DNA of 64,000 nucleotides from Peptococcaceae bacterium 1198_IL3148 (GCA_036763105.1 JBAIYS010000007.1:62001-126000), one strand, 5' to 3'; shown: positions 18,966 through 28,846, counted from the stretch's first letter. Made by a program: numbers and translations. The notes: generated by a model not told the origin, from the letters alone.

Positions 18966-20069
18966 GTGCGGTTAAAGAAAAGATCACCGGACTTTATCCT
19001 GTTTCTAACGGTCATAATGCTTTTGAGCATTGGTGTTGTAATGGTATTTAGTGCCAGCCAGTATGTAACGATAATTCGTTACGATGATTCTTTCTACTTT
19101 TTTAAACGGCAGATGTTGTGGGCAACGCTGGGCGTCGGGGCAATGATATTTATGATGAACTTTGACTACTTCAGAGTGAAACGGTGGATTGGCCCAATTG
19201 TAATTTTCGCCTTTATATTGCTGATTTTAGTGTTGGTACCGGGAATCGGTAAAGAAGTCAATGGTTCCAGACGATGGATCAATTTTGGCATTATTTCCTT
19301 TGCACCGGCGGAATTGGTTAAACTATGCTTAATCACCTTTGTGGCCTTTGGGCTAACCCGAAAGCAAGCGCTGATACACAGTTTTAAGCAGGGATTACTA
19401 CCTTATTTGATGGTGATGGGCTTGGCCGCTGGTTTAATTCTGTTGCAACCGGACTTGGGGACTGCCGTGGTGTTGTGCGGAACCATTATGATTATGTTTT
19501 TGGCTGCTGGGGCTAAAATGTTGCATTTATTTGGTTTAGGTGGTATAGGCGCCTGTTTAGTGGCATTAGCTATTTATTTTGAGCCCTACCGCATGCGTCG
19601 GTTTTTGGCCTTTATGGACCCAGAGGCTGACCCCCAGGGGACTGGCTATCACATACTACAATCACTATATGCCATTGGTTCAGGTGGATTGTTCGGTATG
19701 GGTCTAGGTCAAAGCAAACAAAAGTTTCTTTATCTGCCGGAAAACCATACCGACTTTATATTTGCCATTATTGGTGAGGAACTAGGTTTTATAGGGGCCT
19801 CTTTGGTAATTTTATTATTTATCCTATTTGCCTGGCGGGGCCTAAAAATTGCGCTGACATCGCCAGATCCCTTTGCCAGCCTGTTGGCTACTGGCATAAC
19901 TTGTGGTATTGTATTACAGGCAATAATAAATATGGGCGTGGTAACTGGTTCGATGCCTGTTACCGGTGTACCGTTACCTTTTATCAGTTTTGGTGGTACA
20001 TCGATGTTGTTTACCATGGCTGGCGTGGGTATTTTGCTCAATATATCTAAATATTCTACGCCACGTTAG
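18966..20069 (+). CDS. ftsW: Lipid II polymerase FtsW (SEDS family)
   Basis: SEDS peptidoglycan glycosyltransferase of the divisome, partner of a class B PBP. About ten membrane segments over 367 aa. Family landmarks: MVFSAS near the start, GKEVNGSRRWI after segment 4, QPDLGTA, and the C-terminal TGVPLPFISFGGTS. GTG start 5 bp after murD suggests translational coupling. Confidence 0.95.
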   Translation: MRLKKRSPDFILFLTVIMLLSIGVVMVFSASQYVTIIRYDDSFYFFKRQMLWATLGVGAMIFMMNFDYFRVKRWIGPIVIFAFILLILVLVPGIGKEVNGSRRWINFGIISFAPAELVKLCLITFVAFGLTRKQALIHSFKQGLLPYLMVMGLAAGLILLQPDLGTAVVLCGTIMIMFLAAGAKMLHLFGLGGIGACLVALAIYFEPYRMRRFLAFMDPEADPQGTGYHILQSLYAIGSGGLFGMGLGQSKQKFLYLPENHTDFIFAIIGEELGFIGASLVILLFILFAWRGLKIALTSPDPFASLLATGITCGIVLQAIINMGVVTGSMPVTGVPLPFISFGGTSMLFTMAGVGILLNISKYSTPR

Positions 20070-20104
20070 ATGTAATTTTGAATGGCTATCTTAGAATGTC
20101 CTGC

Positions 20105-20126
20105 GGGCAGGCATAGAAACCTGCCC
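20105..20126 (+). other. Hairpin in the ftsW-murG spacer
   Basis: GGGCAGG (20105-20111) pairs with CCTGCCC (20120-20126) around an 8-base loop, without a T run. It may stabilise or pause the transcript; no known element matches. Confidence 0.4.
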
Positions 20127-20154
20127 CTACCTTTATTAAAGAGGGGTGAATTTT

Positions 20155-21267
20155 TTGCGGGCTATTGTTACTGGTGGTGGCACCGGTGGTCATATCTACC
20201 CAGCTTTGGCCATCGCCGAGGGAATAAAGACTAGGTACCAAGGGGCGGATATACTTTATGTTGGTACTGATAGAGGCCTAGAAGCAGACATCGTTCCCAA
20301 GGCTGGTTATCCGTTTAAAAAGATCAGTGTATCCTCTGGGTTTCAGCGCAAACTGTCTTTAAAAAATATTAAGGTGCTTTGGCAAGCTGGCCAAGGGATA
20401 TTTGAAGCCAGACAGATAGTCAGGGATTTCAAACCGGATATTGTTATTGGCACTGGAGGTTACGTTTGTGGTCCGGTGGTGATGGCAGCGGTGATGCAAA
20501 AAATCCCCACTTTGATTCATGAACAAAATGCTATGCCTGGTGTGACCAACAAAATATTGTCCCGCTATGTTACCCAGCTGGCGGTTACCTTTGAGGACTC
20601 CATTGCCCGTTTTCCCAATCAGACCCGTGTAAAATTGACGGGTCTGCCTGTGCGTCCGGAGATTTTTTCGGTGGATCAACAAGCTGCTTATCAAAGGCTG
20701 AAATTAAACCCTGATCAGCCGGTGCTTTTAGTTTTTGGCGGTAGTCGGGGTGCCAGAAATATTAATATGTCAATGATTGAGGTGGTAAAGGAGTTACAAA
20801 ATACCGACATTCAAATATTACATGCCACTGGTAAAATTGGCTACCAAGAATACATAGATGCATTACAAAATGCAGGTATATCGTTGGATAATATTGGGAA
20901 CATTACCACTATACCATATTTGTATAATATGCGGGATGCCCTTGGGGTGGCAGATTTAGTGGTCTGCCGGGCAGGTGCTGCCACGTTGGCGGAATTGACT
21001 GCTTTGGGTTTGCCCAGTGTTTTAATACCGTACCCCTATGCTGCTGAAAATCACCAGCAGTATAATGCTCAGGCTTTGGTGGAGCGGGGAGCAGCGAGAA
21101 TGATATTGGACAAAGAATTAACGGGAGAATTGCTATTGGCACAGATAAATGAATTATTGGCCACCCCAAATAAATTGAGTACCATGGCTGAAAACAGTTT
21201 GCAAATGGGTCGGCCTGGCGCACTGGATGACATTCTGAGCCTTATTGACAAGTCATGTAACATATAA
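20155..21267 (+). CDS. murG: UDP-GlcNAc:lipid I N-acetylglucosaminyltransferase MurG
   Basis: GT28 enzyme that converts lipid I to lipid II at the inner membrane face. The N-terminal G loop TGGGTGGHIYPAL, HEQNAMPG, the FGGSRGA loop 3 and the C-terminal CRAGAATLAEL plus YPYAAENHQ donor-binding motifs are intact. The start is placed at TTG 20155, 8 bp after GAGGGG; the in-frame GTG 20146 overlaps that site. About 370 aa, normal. Confidence 0.96.
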   Translation: MRAIVTGGGTGGHIYPALAIAEGIKTRYQGADILYVGTDRGLEADIVPKAGYPFKKISVSSGFQRKLSLKNIKVLWQAGQGIFEARQIVRDFKPDIVIGTGGYVCGPVVMAAVMQKIPTLIHEQNAMPGVTNKILSRYVTQLAVTFEDSIARFPNQTRVKLTGLPVRPEIFSVDQQAAYQRLKLNPDQPVLLVFGGSRGARNINMSMIEVVKELQNTDIQILHATGKIGYQEYIDALQNAGISLDNIGNITTIPYLYNMRDALGVADLVVCRAGAATLAELTALGLPSVLIPYPYAAENHQQYNAQALVERGAARMILDKELTGELLLAQINELLATPNKLSTMAENSLQMGRPGALDDILSLIDKSCNI

Positions 21268-21339
21268 AGTTGTATATGCATACTATAATCCCATAATAAC
21301 ACTTATGTGGGGTGCTAGTGTGGGAAGGAGTTGAAAGAA

Positions 21340-22716
21340 GTGATTGATATCCCCAATAATATTCACTTTATAGGAATAGGTGGCGCTGGCATGAGCGGTA
21401 TCGCTAGAATCCTTGTTGGATTGGGCTATAAAGTCACCGGTTCGGACATAAAAGAATCAGCAGTAACTGAAAAACTAACAGACATAGGGATAAAATGCTT
21501 TATTGGACATAGAAAAGAAAACGTAGCAAATGCTCAAATGGTGGTTGTTTCTACCGCAATTCCCCCACAAAACCCGGAGTTGGTGCAAGCTAAACAGCAG
21601 AACATACCAATTGTGCACCGTGGTGAGATGTTGGCGAAACTGATGGCCAGACAAAAGGGAATTGCTGTGGCTGGTTCCCATGGTAAAACCACCACAACTT
21701 CGATGATGTCACTGGTGTTGGAAAAGGCAGGCTATGACCCCACTATCGTCATTGGGGGTGAACTGAACGATATTGGTGGTAATGCCAAATTAGGTCATGG
21801 TGATTATTTGGTAGCGGAAGCAGATGAAAGCGACGGCTCATTTTTGCTTTTGGAGCCTAACATGGTGGTGCTGACAAATATTGAAGATGATCACCTGGAT
21901 CATTACGGGTCAGTGGACAAAATTTTTGAAGCTTTTAAAAGCTTTGTTAACAAAATAAATTCTGGTGGATTGGCGGTATTGTGCTACGATGATCCCAATA
22001 TCCGCAAACTACTGCCAGAGATTACTGCGCCAACGGTTACCTATGGCACCGCTGTAGAAGCTGATTACACCATTAGAAACATGGCGTTAAACGGCAAAGC
22101 AAACAGTGCCGATGTTTACAAAGGTGATCAATACATTGGCAGGTTGGAATTGGCAGTGCCTGGTAGACATAACTTGTTAAATGCGCTGGCAGTGGTGGCG
22201 ATGTCGCTACACATTGGGTTAGACTTCCCTGCTGTGGCAGAAATTTTGTGGCACTTTAGAGGTGTACACCGTCGTTATCAGTTATTGGGTGAAGTTAATG
22301 ACATCAAAGTGGTGGATGATTATGCTCATCACCCCACCGAAATTAAAGCCACCCTGCAAGGTGCTCGTCAGACCAACCCAGCTAGGATTATTAGTATTTT
22401 TCAGCCCCATCGGTATACCAGAACTAAACAACTGCATGAACAATTTGGGGCAGCATTGACCGGTGCTGATATTGTAATTATTAATGATATCTACAGCGCC
22501 GGGGAATCACCCATTGATGGTGTTACTGCCCAATTAATTGTCAATGCTGCCCGCAGGAATAATATTGCTCAGGTGGTCTATATAGAGGATTTAAAAAATG
22601 TTGCTCCCTATGTGGCAGGTATTGCCCAACGTGGCGATTTAATACTTACCATGGGCGCTGGGAATGTTTGGACTGCCGGGGTAGAATTGGTCAAAGAACT
22701 TAAGGAGCGCTTTTAA
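21340..22716 (+). CDS. murC: UDP-MurNAc:L-alanine ligase MurC
   Basis: First Mur ligase, attaching L-Ala to UDP-MurNAc. FIGIGGAGMSG near residue 8, P-loop AGSHGKTTTTSM near 110, EADESDGSF and the DDYAHHPTEI motif are diagnostic. GTG 21340 lies 9 bp behind AAGGAG; TTG 21331 directly abuts it and is less likely. Its TAA overlaps the murB ATG by one base, so the two are translationally coupled. Confidence 0.95.
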   Translation: MIDIPNNIHFIGIGGAGMSGIARILVGLGYKVTGSDIKESAVTEKLTDIGIKCFIGHRKENVANAQMVVVSTAIPPQNPELVQAKQQNIPIVHRGEMLAKLMARQKGIAVAGSHGKTTTTSMMSLVLEKAGYDPTIVIGGELNDIGGNAKLGHGDYLVAEADESDGSFLLLEPNMVVLTNIEDDHLDHYGSVDKIFEAFKSFVNKINSGGLAVLCYDDPNIRKLLPEITAPTVTYGTAVEADYTIRNMALNGKANSADVYKGDQYIGRLELAVPGRHNLLNALAVVAMSLHIGLDFPAVAEILWHFRGVHRRYQLLGEVNDIKVVDDYAHHPTEIKATLQGARQTNPARIISIFQPHRYTRTKQLHEQFGAALTGADIVIINDIYSAGESPIDGVTAQLIVNAARRNNIAQVVYIEDLKNVAPYVAGIAQRGDLILTMGAGNVWTAGVELVKELKERF

Positions 22717-23621
22717 TGGTAACGGGTGCGACGTTAGATAAACTGCGCTTTGCTTTTGGTACAAGATTATTAATTAATGAACCAATGGCAAACCACACCA
22801 GTTGGCGGATTGGTGGACCAGCACAATACCTAATTGAGCCTAATAACGTGGAAGAATTAAGATCAGCGATAGTATTGGCCAAAGAGTTGGGTTTAGAATT
22901 AACTATTATCGGCAATGGTACCAATTTATTAGTAAAGGACAGCGGCTTACCAGGGCTGGTGATTAAGCTAGGTCATGGCCTAAACCAAATAGCTGTCGCT
23001 GGCAACATCATAACCGCTGGCGCCGGAGCAATGTTGCCGGTGGTGGCCAGAACGGCAATGCAAAATGGTTTAGCTGGCTTGGCTTGGTCAGCAGGCATAC
23101 CCGGTAGCGTTGGTGGAGCGTTGGTGATGAATGCCGGTGCCAATGGGTCCAGTATTAGTAAAATCACCAAAACCGTTAAAGTGATGGATGGCAGTGGTGG
23201 CGTAGTTGAACTGACCAAAGAACAACTGAGTTTTGGTTATCGTACCAGTGCGCTGCAACATAGTGATTTCATTGTACTAGAAGCCACCTTTGTATGCCAA
23301 CATGGCAGCAAAGAACAGATAAAAAAAGAGATGGATGAGTACATTGCCAAAAGAAAAGCAGTTCAACCCCAGGGTTACCCCAATGCCGGCAGTGTATTTA
23401 AAAACCCCCAAGGGGCTGCGGCTGGCAAACTAATCGAAGAAGCGGGTTGCAAAGGCATGAAAAGAGGTAATGCACTGGTTTCGCCCATTCATGCCAACTG
23501 GATTGTTAATTTGGGTGGTGCATCCGCCGAGGATGTTTTATATTTAATAGATGCTATAAGAGAAAAGGTTAAAGAGAAATTTAACGTTTCCCTCCAGCTT
23601 GAGGTACGTGTGCTGGGCTAG
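22716..23621 (+). CDS. murB: UDP-N-acetylenolpyruvoylglucosamine reductase MurB
   Basis: FAD/NADPH enzyme that completes UDP-MurNAc after MurA. FAD-binding stretch GNGTNLLVKDSGLPG near residue 68, GIPGSVGGALVMNAGA, GYRTSAL, and PNAGSVFKNP with the catalytic serine. 301 aa, the short type II form found in Bacillota. Overlaps murC by one base. Confidence 0.96.
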   Translation: MVTGATLDKLRFAFGTRLLINEPMANHTSWRIGGPAQYLIEPNNVEELRSAIVLAKELGLELTIIGNGTNLLVKDSGLPGLVIKLGHGLNQIAVAGNIITAGAGAMLPVVARTAMQNGLAGLAWSAGIPGSVGGALVMNAGANGSSISKITKTVKVMDGSGGVVELTKEQLSFGYRTSALQHSDFIVLEATFVCQHGSKEQIKKEMDEYIAKRKAVQPQGYPNAGSVFKNPQGAAAGKLIEEAGCKGMKRGNALVSPIHANWIVNLGGASAEDVLYLIDAIREKVKEKFNVSLQLEVRVLG

Positions 23622-23647
23622 CATACGCTTGCTTGGAGGTGTAACAC

Positions 23648-24916
23648 GTGGATAAAAATACACAAAAGTTTTTAATCGTGGGTGGCAACCGTTTAAAAGG
23701 GACGGTGAAAGTAAATGGTAGTAAAAACGCCTCACTACCAATATTAGCTGCCACACTTTTGTGTACTGAGACTGCCAGATTAAAGGATATACCTAATTTG
23801 CAGGATATCAAGAACATGAAGGATGTTTTGGGATATCTGGGGGCAAAGGTGACATCTAATGGGCATGATGTAGTCATAGACAGCGGTAATGTGCAATCAG
23901 TGGAAATAGCGGAAGACTTAATGCGCTTAATGCGGGCATCAAACTTGGTGCTAGGACCGTTATTAGCAAGGTTTAGATTTGTCAAAATCAGTTATCCCGG
24001 TGGTTGCAATATTGGCAGCAGACCAATGGATCTACATTTAAAGGGTTTAAAGAAAATGGGGGCCCATATCAGTGAAAAATTCGGTTATATCACTGCTGAA
24101 GCACCAAATGGTTTGCAAGGAGCTGAGATTCACCTTGATTTACCCAGTGTCGGTGCCACTGAAAACCTAATGATGGCAGCCACCATGGCCAATGGTCAAA
24201 CCATTATTAGAAATGCGGCCAAAGAACCGGAAATTACTGATTTGCAGGACTTTCTTAATGCCATGGGAGCAAAGGTTACCGGTGCTGGCACTGACACCAT
24301 CAGGATTGAGGGAGTGGAGAGCCTTCACGCCACTGAGTACAAAGTGATACCAGATCGGATTGAAGCTGGCACTTATATAGTGGCAGCGGCTATTACTGGC
24401 AGTGAGATTGTCATTAAGAATGTTATTTCTGAACATCTGGAACCAGTAATTGCCAAGTTAACGGAAGCTGGGGTGCAGATGACTGTTAAAGAAGATTCTA
24501 TCCGCGTCCACAGTTGTGAACGCCCCAAAGCAGTGGATATTAAGACGATGCCTTATCCGGGATTTCCCACTGATATGCAACCCCAAATGATGGCACTATT
24601 GTCAGTGGCCGAAGGAACTAGTATCATCAAAGAAACCATTTTTGAGAATAGATTTAAGCATGTGGCTGAACTAAGGCGTATGGGTGCCGATATCACCCTG
24701 GAGGGCAATACCGCCATTATCCGGGGAGTGCCAAGTTTGTCGGGGGCTTATGTTGAGGCTTCTGATTTAAGGGCAGGTGCTGCATTAGTGTTAGCAGCAA
24801 TGGCTGCCGAAGATGGAACGGTATTAAATGCCATTGAACATATCGACCGTGGTTACGAAAGAATTGAAAAAAAATATAATAGCTTGGGTGCTAGAATCAT
24901 CAGAGTAAACAGCTAA
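23648..24916 (+). CDS. murA: UDP-GlcNAc 1-carboxyvinyltransferase MurA
   Basis: First committed step of peptidoglycan synthesis: enolpyruvyl transfer from PEP. NGSKNASLPIL near residue 22, catalytic Cys120 in GGCNIGSRPMDLH (the fosfomycin-reactive residue), and DLRAGAALVLAA near the C-terminus. 422 aa. GTG start with GGAGG upstream. Placement beside murB groups both UDP-MurNAc steps. Confidence 0.96.
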   Translation: MDKNTQKFLIVGGNRLKGTVKVNGSKNASLPILAATLLCTETARLKDIPNLQDIKNMKDVLGYLGAKVTSNGHDVVIDSGNVQSVEIAEDLMRLMRASNLVLGPLLARFRFVKISYPGGCNIGSRPMDLHLKGLKKMGAHISEKFGYITAEAPNGLQGAEIHLDLPSVGATENLMMAATMANGQTIIRNAAKEPEITDLQDFLNAMGAKVTGAGTDTIRIEGVESLHATEYKVIPDRIEAGTYIVAAAITGSEIVIKNVISEHLEPVIAKLTEAGVQMTVKEDSIRVHSCERPKAVDIKTMPYPGFPTDMQPQMMALLSVAEGTSIIKETIFENRFKHVAELRRMGADITLEGNTAIIRGVPSLSGAYVEASDLRAGAALVLAAMAAEDGTVLNAIEHIDRGYERIEKKYNSLGARIIRVNS

Positions 24917-24923
24917 TAATCAG

Positions 24924-24993
24924 GGGACGGAACCCATGTCTCAGTGAAGACATGGGACCCGTCCCTATGTCTTACCTATGTCTTACCTATGTC
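24924..24993. repeat. REP-like palindrome followed by short tandem repeats
   Basis: A long hairpin GGGACGG..CCCATGTCT / AGACATGGG..CCGTCCC (24924-24965) is followed directly by tandem CTATGTCTTAC units (about 2.6 copies, 24964-24993). GGGGACGG/CCGTCCCC-ended palindromes are a widespread extragenic class in clostridial genomes, often tied to Y1 transposases acting in trans; that link is background knowledge, not shown here. Confidence 0.65.
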
Positions 24994-25030
24994 ATTTTAA
25001 AGTAAGTCCTAGCGATCTAATGGGTTTTAC

Positions 25031-25059
25031 TTGGACAAGCATATATATTAGGTTATAAT
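25031..25059 (+). promoter_or_regulatory. sigma-A promoter upstream of divIB
   Basis: TTGGAC (25031-25036), a 17-bp spacer and a perfect TATAAT (25054-25059). It would start transcription near 25066 and feed divIB-DUF881-DUF881-sbp separately from the mur genes. Confidence 0.75.
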
Positions 25060-25080
25060 TAAATTGTTATGGAATTGTAG

Positions 25081-25845
25081 GTGAAGGAATTGGCAAAAAT
25101 TAGACCTGTGGCAAAGGGACAAAGACATAATTATATGCAGGCAGTTTTTTTTGTGCTTTTAATCTGCTTTTCAACTTACGTTTTGCTACAGTCACCGCTT
25201 TTTAATGTTAGAAACATTCAAGTGGTGGGCAGAAGTGAAATATCTCAACAAGAATTGGTTAAACTATCCGGTATTGTGTTGGGTACCAATATTTTTAAAT
25301 TGGACTTAAAAACAGGACAAGAAAAAATTAGCCTGCTCCCAGCGGTTAAGGAAGTTGAACTGACTCGTAAATTTCCTTCCACAATTATAATTTCAATAAC
25401 TGAAAGACAACCAGTGGCTTTTTTACCACTGAATAAGTCCTTTATAGAAATAGATAATGAAGGAATATATTTAAGGCAGGGAGAAATAAATAAGAAAGAC
25501 ATACCAATTATAACAGGTTTTACCATTGATGAAGTTAAACCAGGTCAGAAGGTTTCTGATGAAAAAGTAGACATTGCGCTGATGGTTATTGATCAACTGC
25601 CGGAGAAGTTGGTGAGTCAGTTGTCCGAAATTCATATAGATCAGCATAATAAAATTATTATTTATACCATTAATGGCATTCAGGGTCGACTTGGCTTGCC
25701 TACAGAGATCGCACAAAAGGGTGATATGTTTGTTCAAGTACTAAACCAGCTTGATAACGGTCACATGATAGATTATATTGATATTACTTCGTTTAAAACA
25801 CCGGTGGTCAAGTATTATTCCACTTCGGAGGGGATAGCATCATGA
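25081..25845 (+). CDS. Cell division protein DivIB/FtsQ
   Basis: Bitopic divisome protein. A basic cytoplasmic tail, one membrane segment (about 20-38), then a POTRA domain beginning SPLFNVRNIQVVGRSEI, and a beta domain (ERQPVAFLPLNKSFIEIDNEG). 254 aa. The start is GTG 25081; TTG 25090 is possible because AGGTGAAGG lies between. The next gene overlaps the stop by 4 bp (ATGA). Confidence 0.88.
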   Translation: MKELAKIRPVAKGQRHNYMQAVFFVLLICFSTYVLLQSPLFNVRNIQVVGRSEISQQELVKLSGIVLGTNIFKLDLKTGQEKISLLPAVKEVELTRKFPSTIIISITERQPVAFLPLNKSFIEIDNEGIYLRQGEINKKDIPIITGFTIDEVKPGQKVSDEKVDIALMVIDQLPEKLVSQLSEIHIDQHNKIIIYTINGIQGRLGLPTEIAQKGDMFVQVLNQLDNGHMIDYIDITSFKTPVVKYYSTSEGIAS

Positions 25846-26552
25846 AATCAAAGAACTACTACTGGCCCATTGTTATAGTGGCGATTGTTTTTGGTATTAT
25901 GCTTGCTTTTCAGTTTAAGACCCAAGAACACATAAATGACCCGACAATTGAGCGGACCACCCAACTTAATGCTGAAATAGAACAGAAAAAAAAGAAAGTA
26001 GCTGAATTGAAAGAACAGGTGGACGAAATGAGGTTAACTTTAGAAAAAGCTGCTTCTCAGCCAGAATTAAGCATTATGCAGAGCAAACTAAAAACTGTTG
26101 GCATAATGGCTGGCACTACGCCGGTAAAGGGCCCCGGTATCGAGGTAACTTTAAATGACAGTAATATAGCTCTGTCACCGGACCAGAATCCCAATCTTTA
26201 TGTGTTACATGACGAAGATGTTTTAAAGGTTTTAAATGAACTGAAAGCTGCTGGGGCCGAAGCCTTAGCGCTCAACGATCAGCGGTTGATTGCCACCAGC
26301 GAAATACGTTGTGTTGGACCTACAATATTAACAAACGGCAATAAACGGCTGGCGGTCCCCTTTGTAATCACAGCCATTGGTAATCCTGACACTTTATATA
26401 ACTCACTGTTTATGAAGGGTGGAGTGGCGGAACACTTAAAGTACTGGGGAATACAAATATCTGCGAAAAGAGTGGCAGAAGTGGTAATTCCCAGCTATAA
26501 CGGCTCCATTACCTATGAATTTATTCAGGAAGGGGAAGGAACAGGAGCATGA
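25842..26552 (+). CDS. DUF881 family membrane protein (first of two)
   Basis: One N-terminal membrane segment (about 9-26), a coiled coil (about 45-80, KKKKVAELKEQVDEMRLTLEKA) and an extracellular DUF881 domain with LNELKAAGAEALALNDQRL and TSEIRC. YlxW/YlxX-type proteins with this layout sit beside sbp and ftsA in many Bacillota; the biochemical role is unknown. Overlaps divIB and the next paralogue by 4 bp each. Confidence 0.85.
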   Translation: MKSKNYYWPIVIVAIVFGIMLAFQFKTQEHINDPTIERTTQLNAEIEQKKKKVAELKEQVDEMRLTLEKAASQPELSIMQSKLKTVGIMAGTTPVKGPGIEVTLNDSNIALSPDQNPNLYVLHDEDVLKVLNELKAAGAEALALNDQRLIATSEIRCVGPTILTNGNKRLAVPFVITAIGNPDTLYNSLFMKGGVAEHLKYWGIQISAKRVAEVVIPSYNGSITYEFIQEGEGTGA

Positions 26553-27247
26553 AGAAGTCAATGTATGTCTCGCTCTTTATTACCACCCTATTGTTGGGTT
26601 TGATGATTGCCTTCCAATTTCGTAGTAATACAGGTGGCGTGCCCACTGACCGCCCCCGGGAACTAACGCAGGAATTAGCTCAATTGGATGAAGAATATAA
26701 AGAATTGCAAGCAGAGGCGGCTGATTTACAAAAGAGTTTAAATCAAATGCAAACCGGCGGCAAATACGAAACCATGCAAAAGGAACTTTATAAAGTACGA
26801 ATGGCCGCTGGGATGGAACCGATCACTGCACCGGGGATCGAAATATTATTAGATAATCAACCTCCAGATGACCGGACTGGTTTTGATCCGGAGTTATTTT
26901 CCATCAGCTACGAAGATATTTTAAGGGTGGTTAATGAACTCCGGGCAGCAGGTGCTAAGGCAATAGCGATAAATGATCAACGGTTGGTGGCCACCAGTGA
27001 AATTCGTAGCGCGGGTCGGTTTATTGATGTGAATCTAACCAGATTAAATTCACCTTATACAATCAAAGCTATTGGTGACCCAGAAAAGTTGGAAAGCAGT
27101 TTGATAATTAAAAATGGTATGGTGGATACACTTAAAGAATGGGGAATTGCTGTTACCATAACAAAAAAAGAAGAACTAACGGTGCCGGCATATTTAAACT
27201 CACTGGAATTTAGCTATGCAAAACCTTTAGAAGAAGGTGAAAAATAA
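26549..27247 (+). CDS. DUF881 family membrane protein (second of two)
   Basis: Tandem paralogue of the preceding gene with the same order: membrane segment (about 5-22), coiled coil (about 38-70), DUF881 domain with VNELRAAGAKAIAINDQRL and TSEIRSAG. The shared AGA-A-A-NDQRL-ATSEIR block shows duplication. Function unknown; position suggests a role in envelope or division. Confidence 0.85.
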   Translation: MKKSMYVSLFITTLLLGLMIAFQFRSNTGGVPTDRPRELTQELAQLDEEYKELQAEAADLQKSLNQMQTGGKYETMQKELYKVRMAAGMEPITAPGIEILLDNQPPDDRTGFDPELFSISYEDILRVVNELRAAGAKAIAINDQRLVATSEIRSAGRFIDVNLTRLNSPYTIKAIGDPEKLESSLIIKNGMVDTLKEWGIAVTITKKEELTVPAYLNSLEFSYAKPLEEGEK

Positions 27248-27249
27248 TA

Positions 27250-27591
27250 ATGTGGCTGGGGATTATTCTAGCAGGTCTAGGGTTATTTTTAGGCTTAACC
27301 ATCGGCTTAAAGGTGCCGATAATTTTACCAGAAGTATATAGCCCGTACTTAGGTTTAGCGGTATTGGCAGCTTTGGACTCAGTTTTTGGTGGCATTAGAG
27401 CAGGCATGGAAGATCACTTTGACAATACGGTGTTTTTATCTGGTTTTTTTAGCAATGCACTGTTGGCAGCGGGGCTTGCTTATATCGGTGAGAAATTGGG
27501 AGTTGCGTTATCTACAGCTGCGGTAGTTGCCTTTGGGGTACGTTTATTCCAAAATTTAGCCATAATAAGACGCCATTTGATAAAAAAATAG
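27250..27591 (+). CDS. sbp: Small basic family membrane protein Sbp (DUF1290)
   Basis: 113 aa, nearly all hydrophobic: about four membrane segments with YLGLAVLAALDSVFGGIRAGMED in the middle, the hallmark of the sbp family that lies between divIB and ftsA in Bacillota and Actinobacteria. Starts 2 bp after the second DUF881 gene. Role unknown, presumably division or envelope. Confidence 0.88.
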   Translation: MWLGIILAGLGLFLGLTIGLKVPIILPEVYSPYLGLAVLAALDSVFGGIRAGMEDHFDNTVFLSGFFSNALLAAGLAYIGEKLGVALSTAAVVAFGVRLFQNLAIIRRHLIKK

Positions 27592-27673
27592 TATTTTTTA
27601 TTGCCTACTTAAAAGGGAATTTCGCTTTAATGTTGAATTTACAGATAAAGTAAGTTTAGGGGGATGGCTGGTT

Positions 27674-28846
27674 GTGGACGGCAATATAAAAGCTGCCCTG
27701 GACATAGGTACATATAACATTAATGTGGTGATAGCAAACGATGCAGCTAGCAAAAATATAATTGGCTATGGTGAATCCCCCTCCATAGGGTTTAAAAAGG
27801 GCATGGTATCCGATATTGAAGCTTGCGCTAAATCCATCAGAGCAGCGGTAGAACAGGCAGAAAAAATGGCTGGGGTTCGAATATCGTCTGCATATGTTGG
27901 TTTTTCTGGTAGTGAAATAATCAGTACCAATATTATTTCAACATTGGAGTTAAATCAACCTAATAAGGAGATTAGCAGTTCGGATATCCAGTTGATAAAG
28001 GATTCTTGTGGTACAAAGGTACATACCGAAGAGTTTTTAATAATCCATCTAATACCGAGGGATTACGCCGTCAATGGCTGTTGGGGTATAGACGATCCAA
28101 CTGGGATGGTGGGCAGCAACATGGAATTGGAAGCACATTTGGTTCGGGCTCGGGTTGCCGCCATCCGAAACCTGTACAAAGCATTGCAAAGGGCAGAAAT
28201 TAAGCCAATGGAGCTACTATTTACACCTTTGGTTATAGCAGAACAGCTTTTGGAACAGGCAGAGAAAGAAATAGGTACCATGGTGGTTGATATAGGCGGT
28301 TCCACCACTGGACTATGTTGGTATCACCGAGGTAAACCATGGCTGACAACGTCTTTGCCAATTGGCAGTGAACATATTACCAGTGATATGGCTATCGGTT
28401 TAAGGGCGCCAATGTCTGTGGTAGCTGAAATTAAATCAAATTTTGATTTGGCAGAGATTGCCGCCAGCGCCGAAGAAATAGAAATTACTGGTCTTTCGGA
28501 CCATCAGTTAAAGCGCGTTAGTGGTCAATTAGTTAAAAAAATAATTGAAGCTCGGTTATCTGAAATTATTGACCTCATTCAAACCTCCATTATTAACTAC
28601 GGACAAGGGGTAACACCAACGGAGTTGGTGCTTGTGGGAGGCGGTTCTAAATTAAAGGGTTTGCCGGAGTTTTTTTCTCAAACCATTGACATACCAGTTC
28701 GAGTGGCTGATATCAATGGGACTGCCGCTCAGTTGTTAATCAATTATGGCGTACAGAAACATGCAAAGAAGTATCAAAAGGATGAAAAACTTCTGAAAAA
28801 ATTTAAAAGTACGTTCAGAAGCGTAATAAATAGATTTAAAAACTAA
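27674..28846 (+). CDS. ftsA: Cell division protein FtsA
   Basis: Actin-like ATPase that tethers FtsZ to the membrane. Phosphate-1 loop ALDIGTYNINVVIA, SHS2 subdomain 1C, phosphate-2 VVDIGGSTTGL near residue 203, adenosine motif LVGGGSKLKGLPEF, and a C-terminal basic amphipathic tail (KKFKSTFRSVINRFK). 390 aa. GTG start after GGGGGATGG. ftsZ follows 44 bp later. Confidence 0.93.
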   Translation: MDGNIKAALDIGTYNINVVIANDAASKNIIGYGESPSIGFKKGMVSDIEACAKSIRAAVEQAEKMAGVRISSAYVGFSGSEIISTNIISTLELNQPNKEISSSDIQLIKDSCGTKVHTEEFLIIHLIPRDYAVNGCWGIDDPTGMVGSNMELEAHLVRARVAAIRNLYKALQRAEIKPMELLFTPLVIAEQLLEQAEKEIGTMVVDIGGSTTGLCWYHRGKPWLTTSLPIGSEHITSDMAIGLRAPMSVVAEIKSNFDLAEIAASAEEIEITGLSDHQLKRVSGQLVKKIIEARLSEIIDLIQTSIINYGQGVTPTELVLVGGGSKLKGLPEFFSQTIDIPVRVADINGTAAQLLINYGVQKHAKKYQKDEKLLKKFKSTFRSVINRFKN

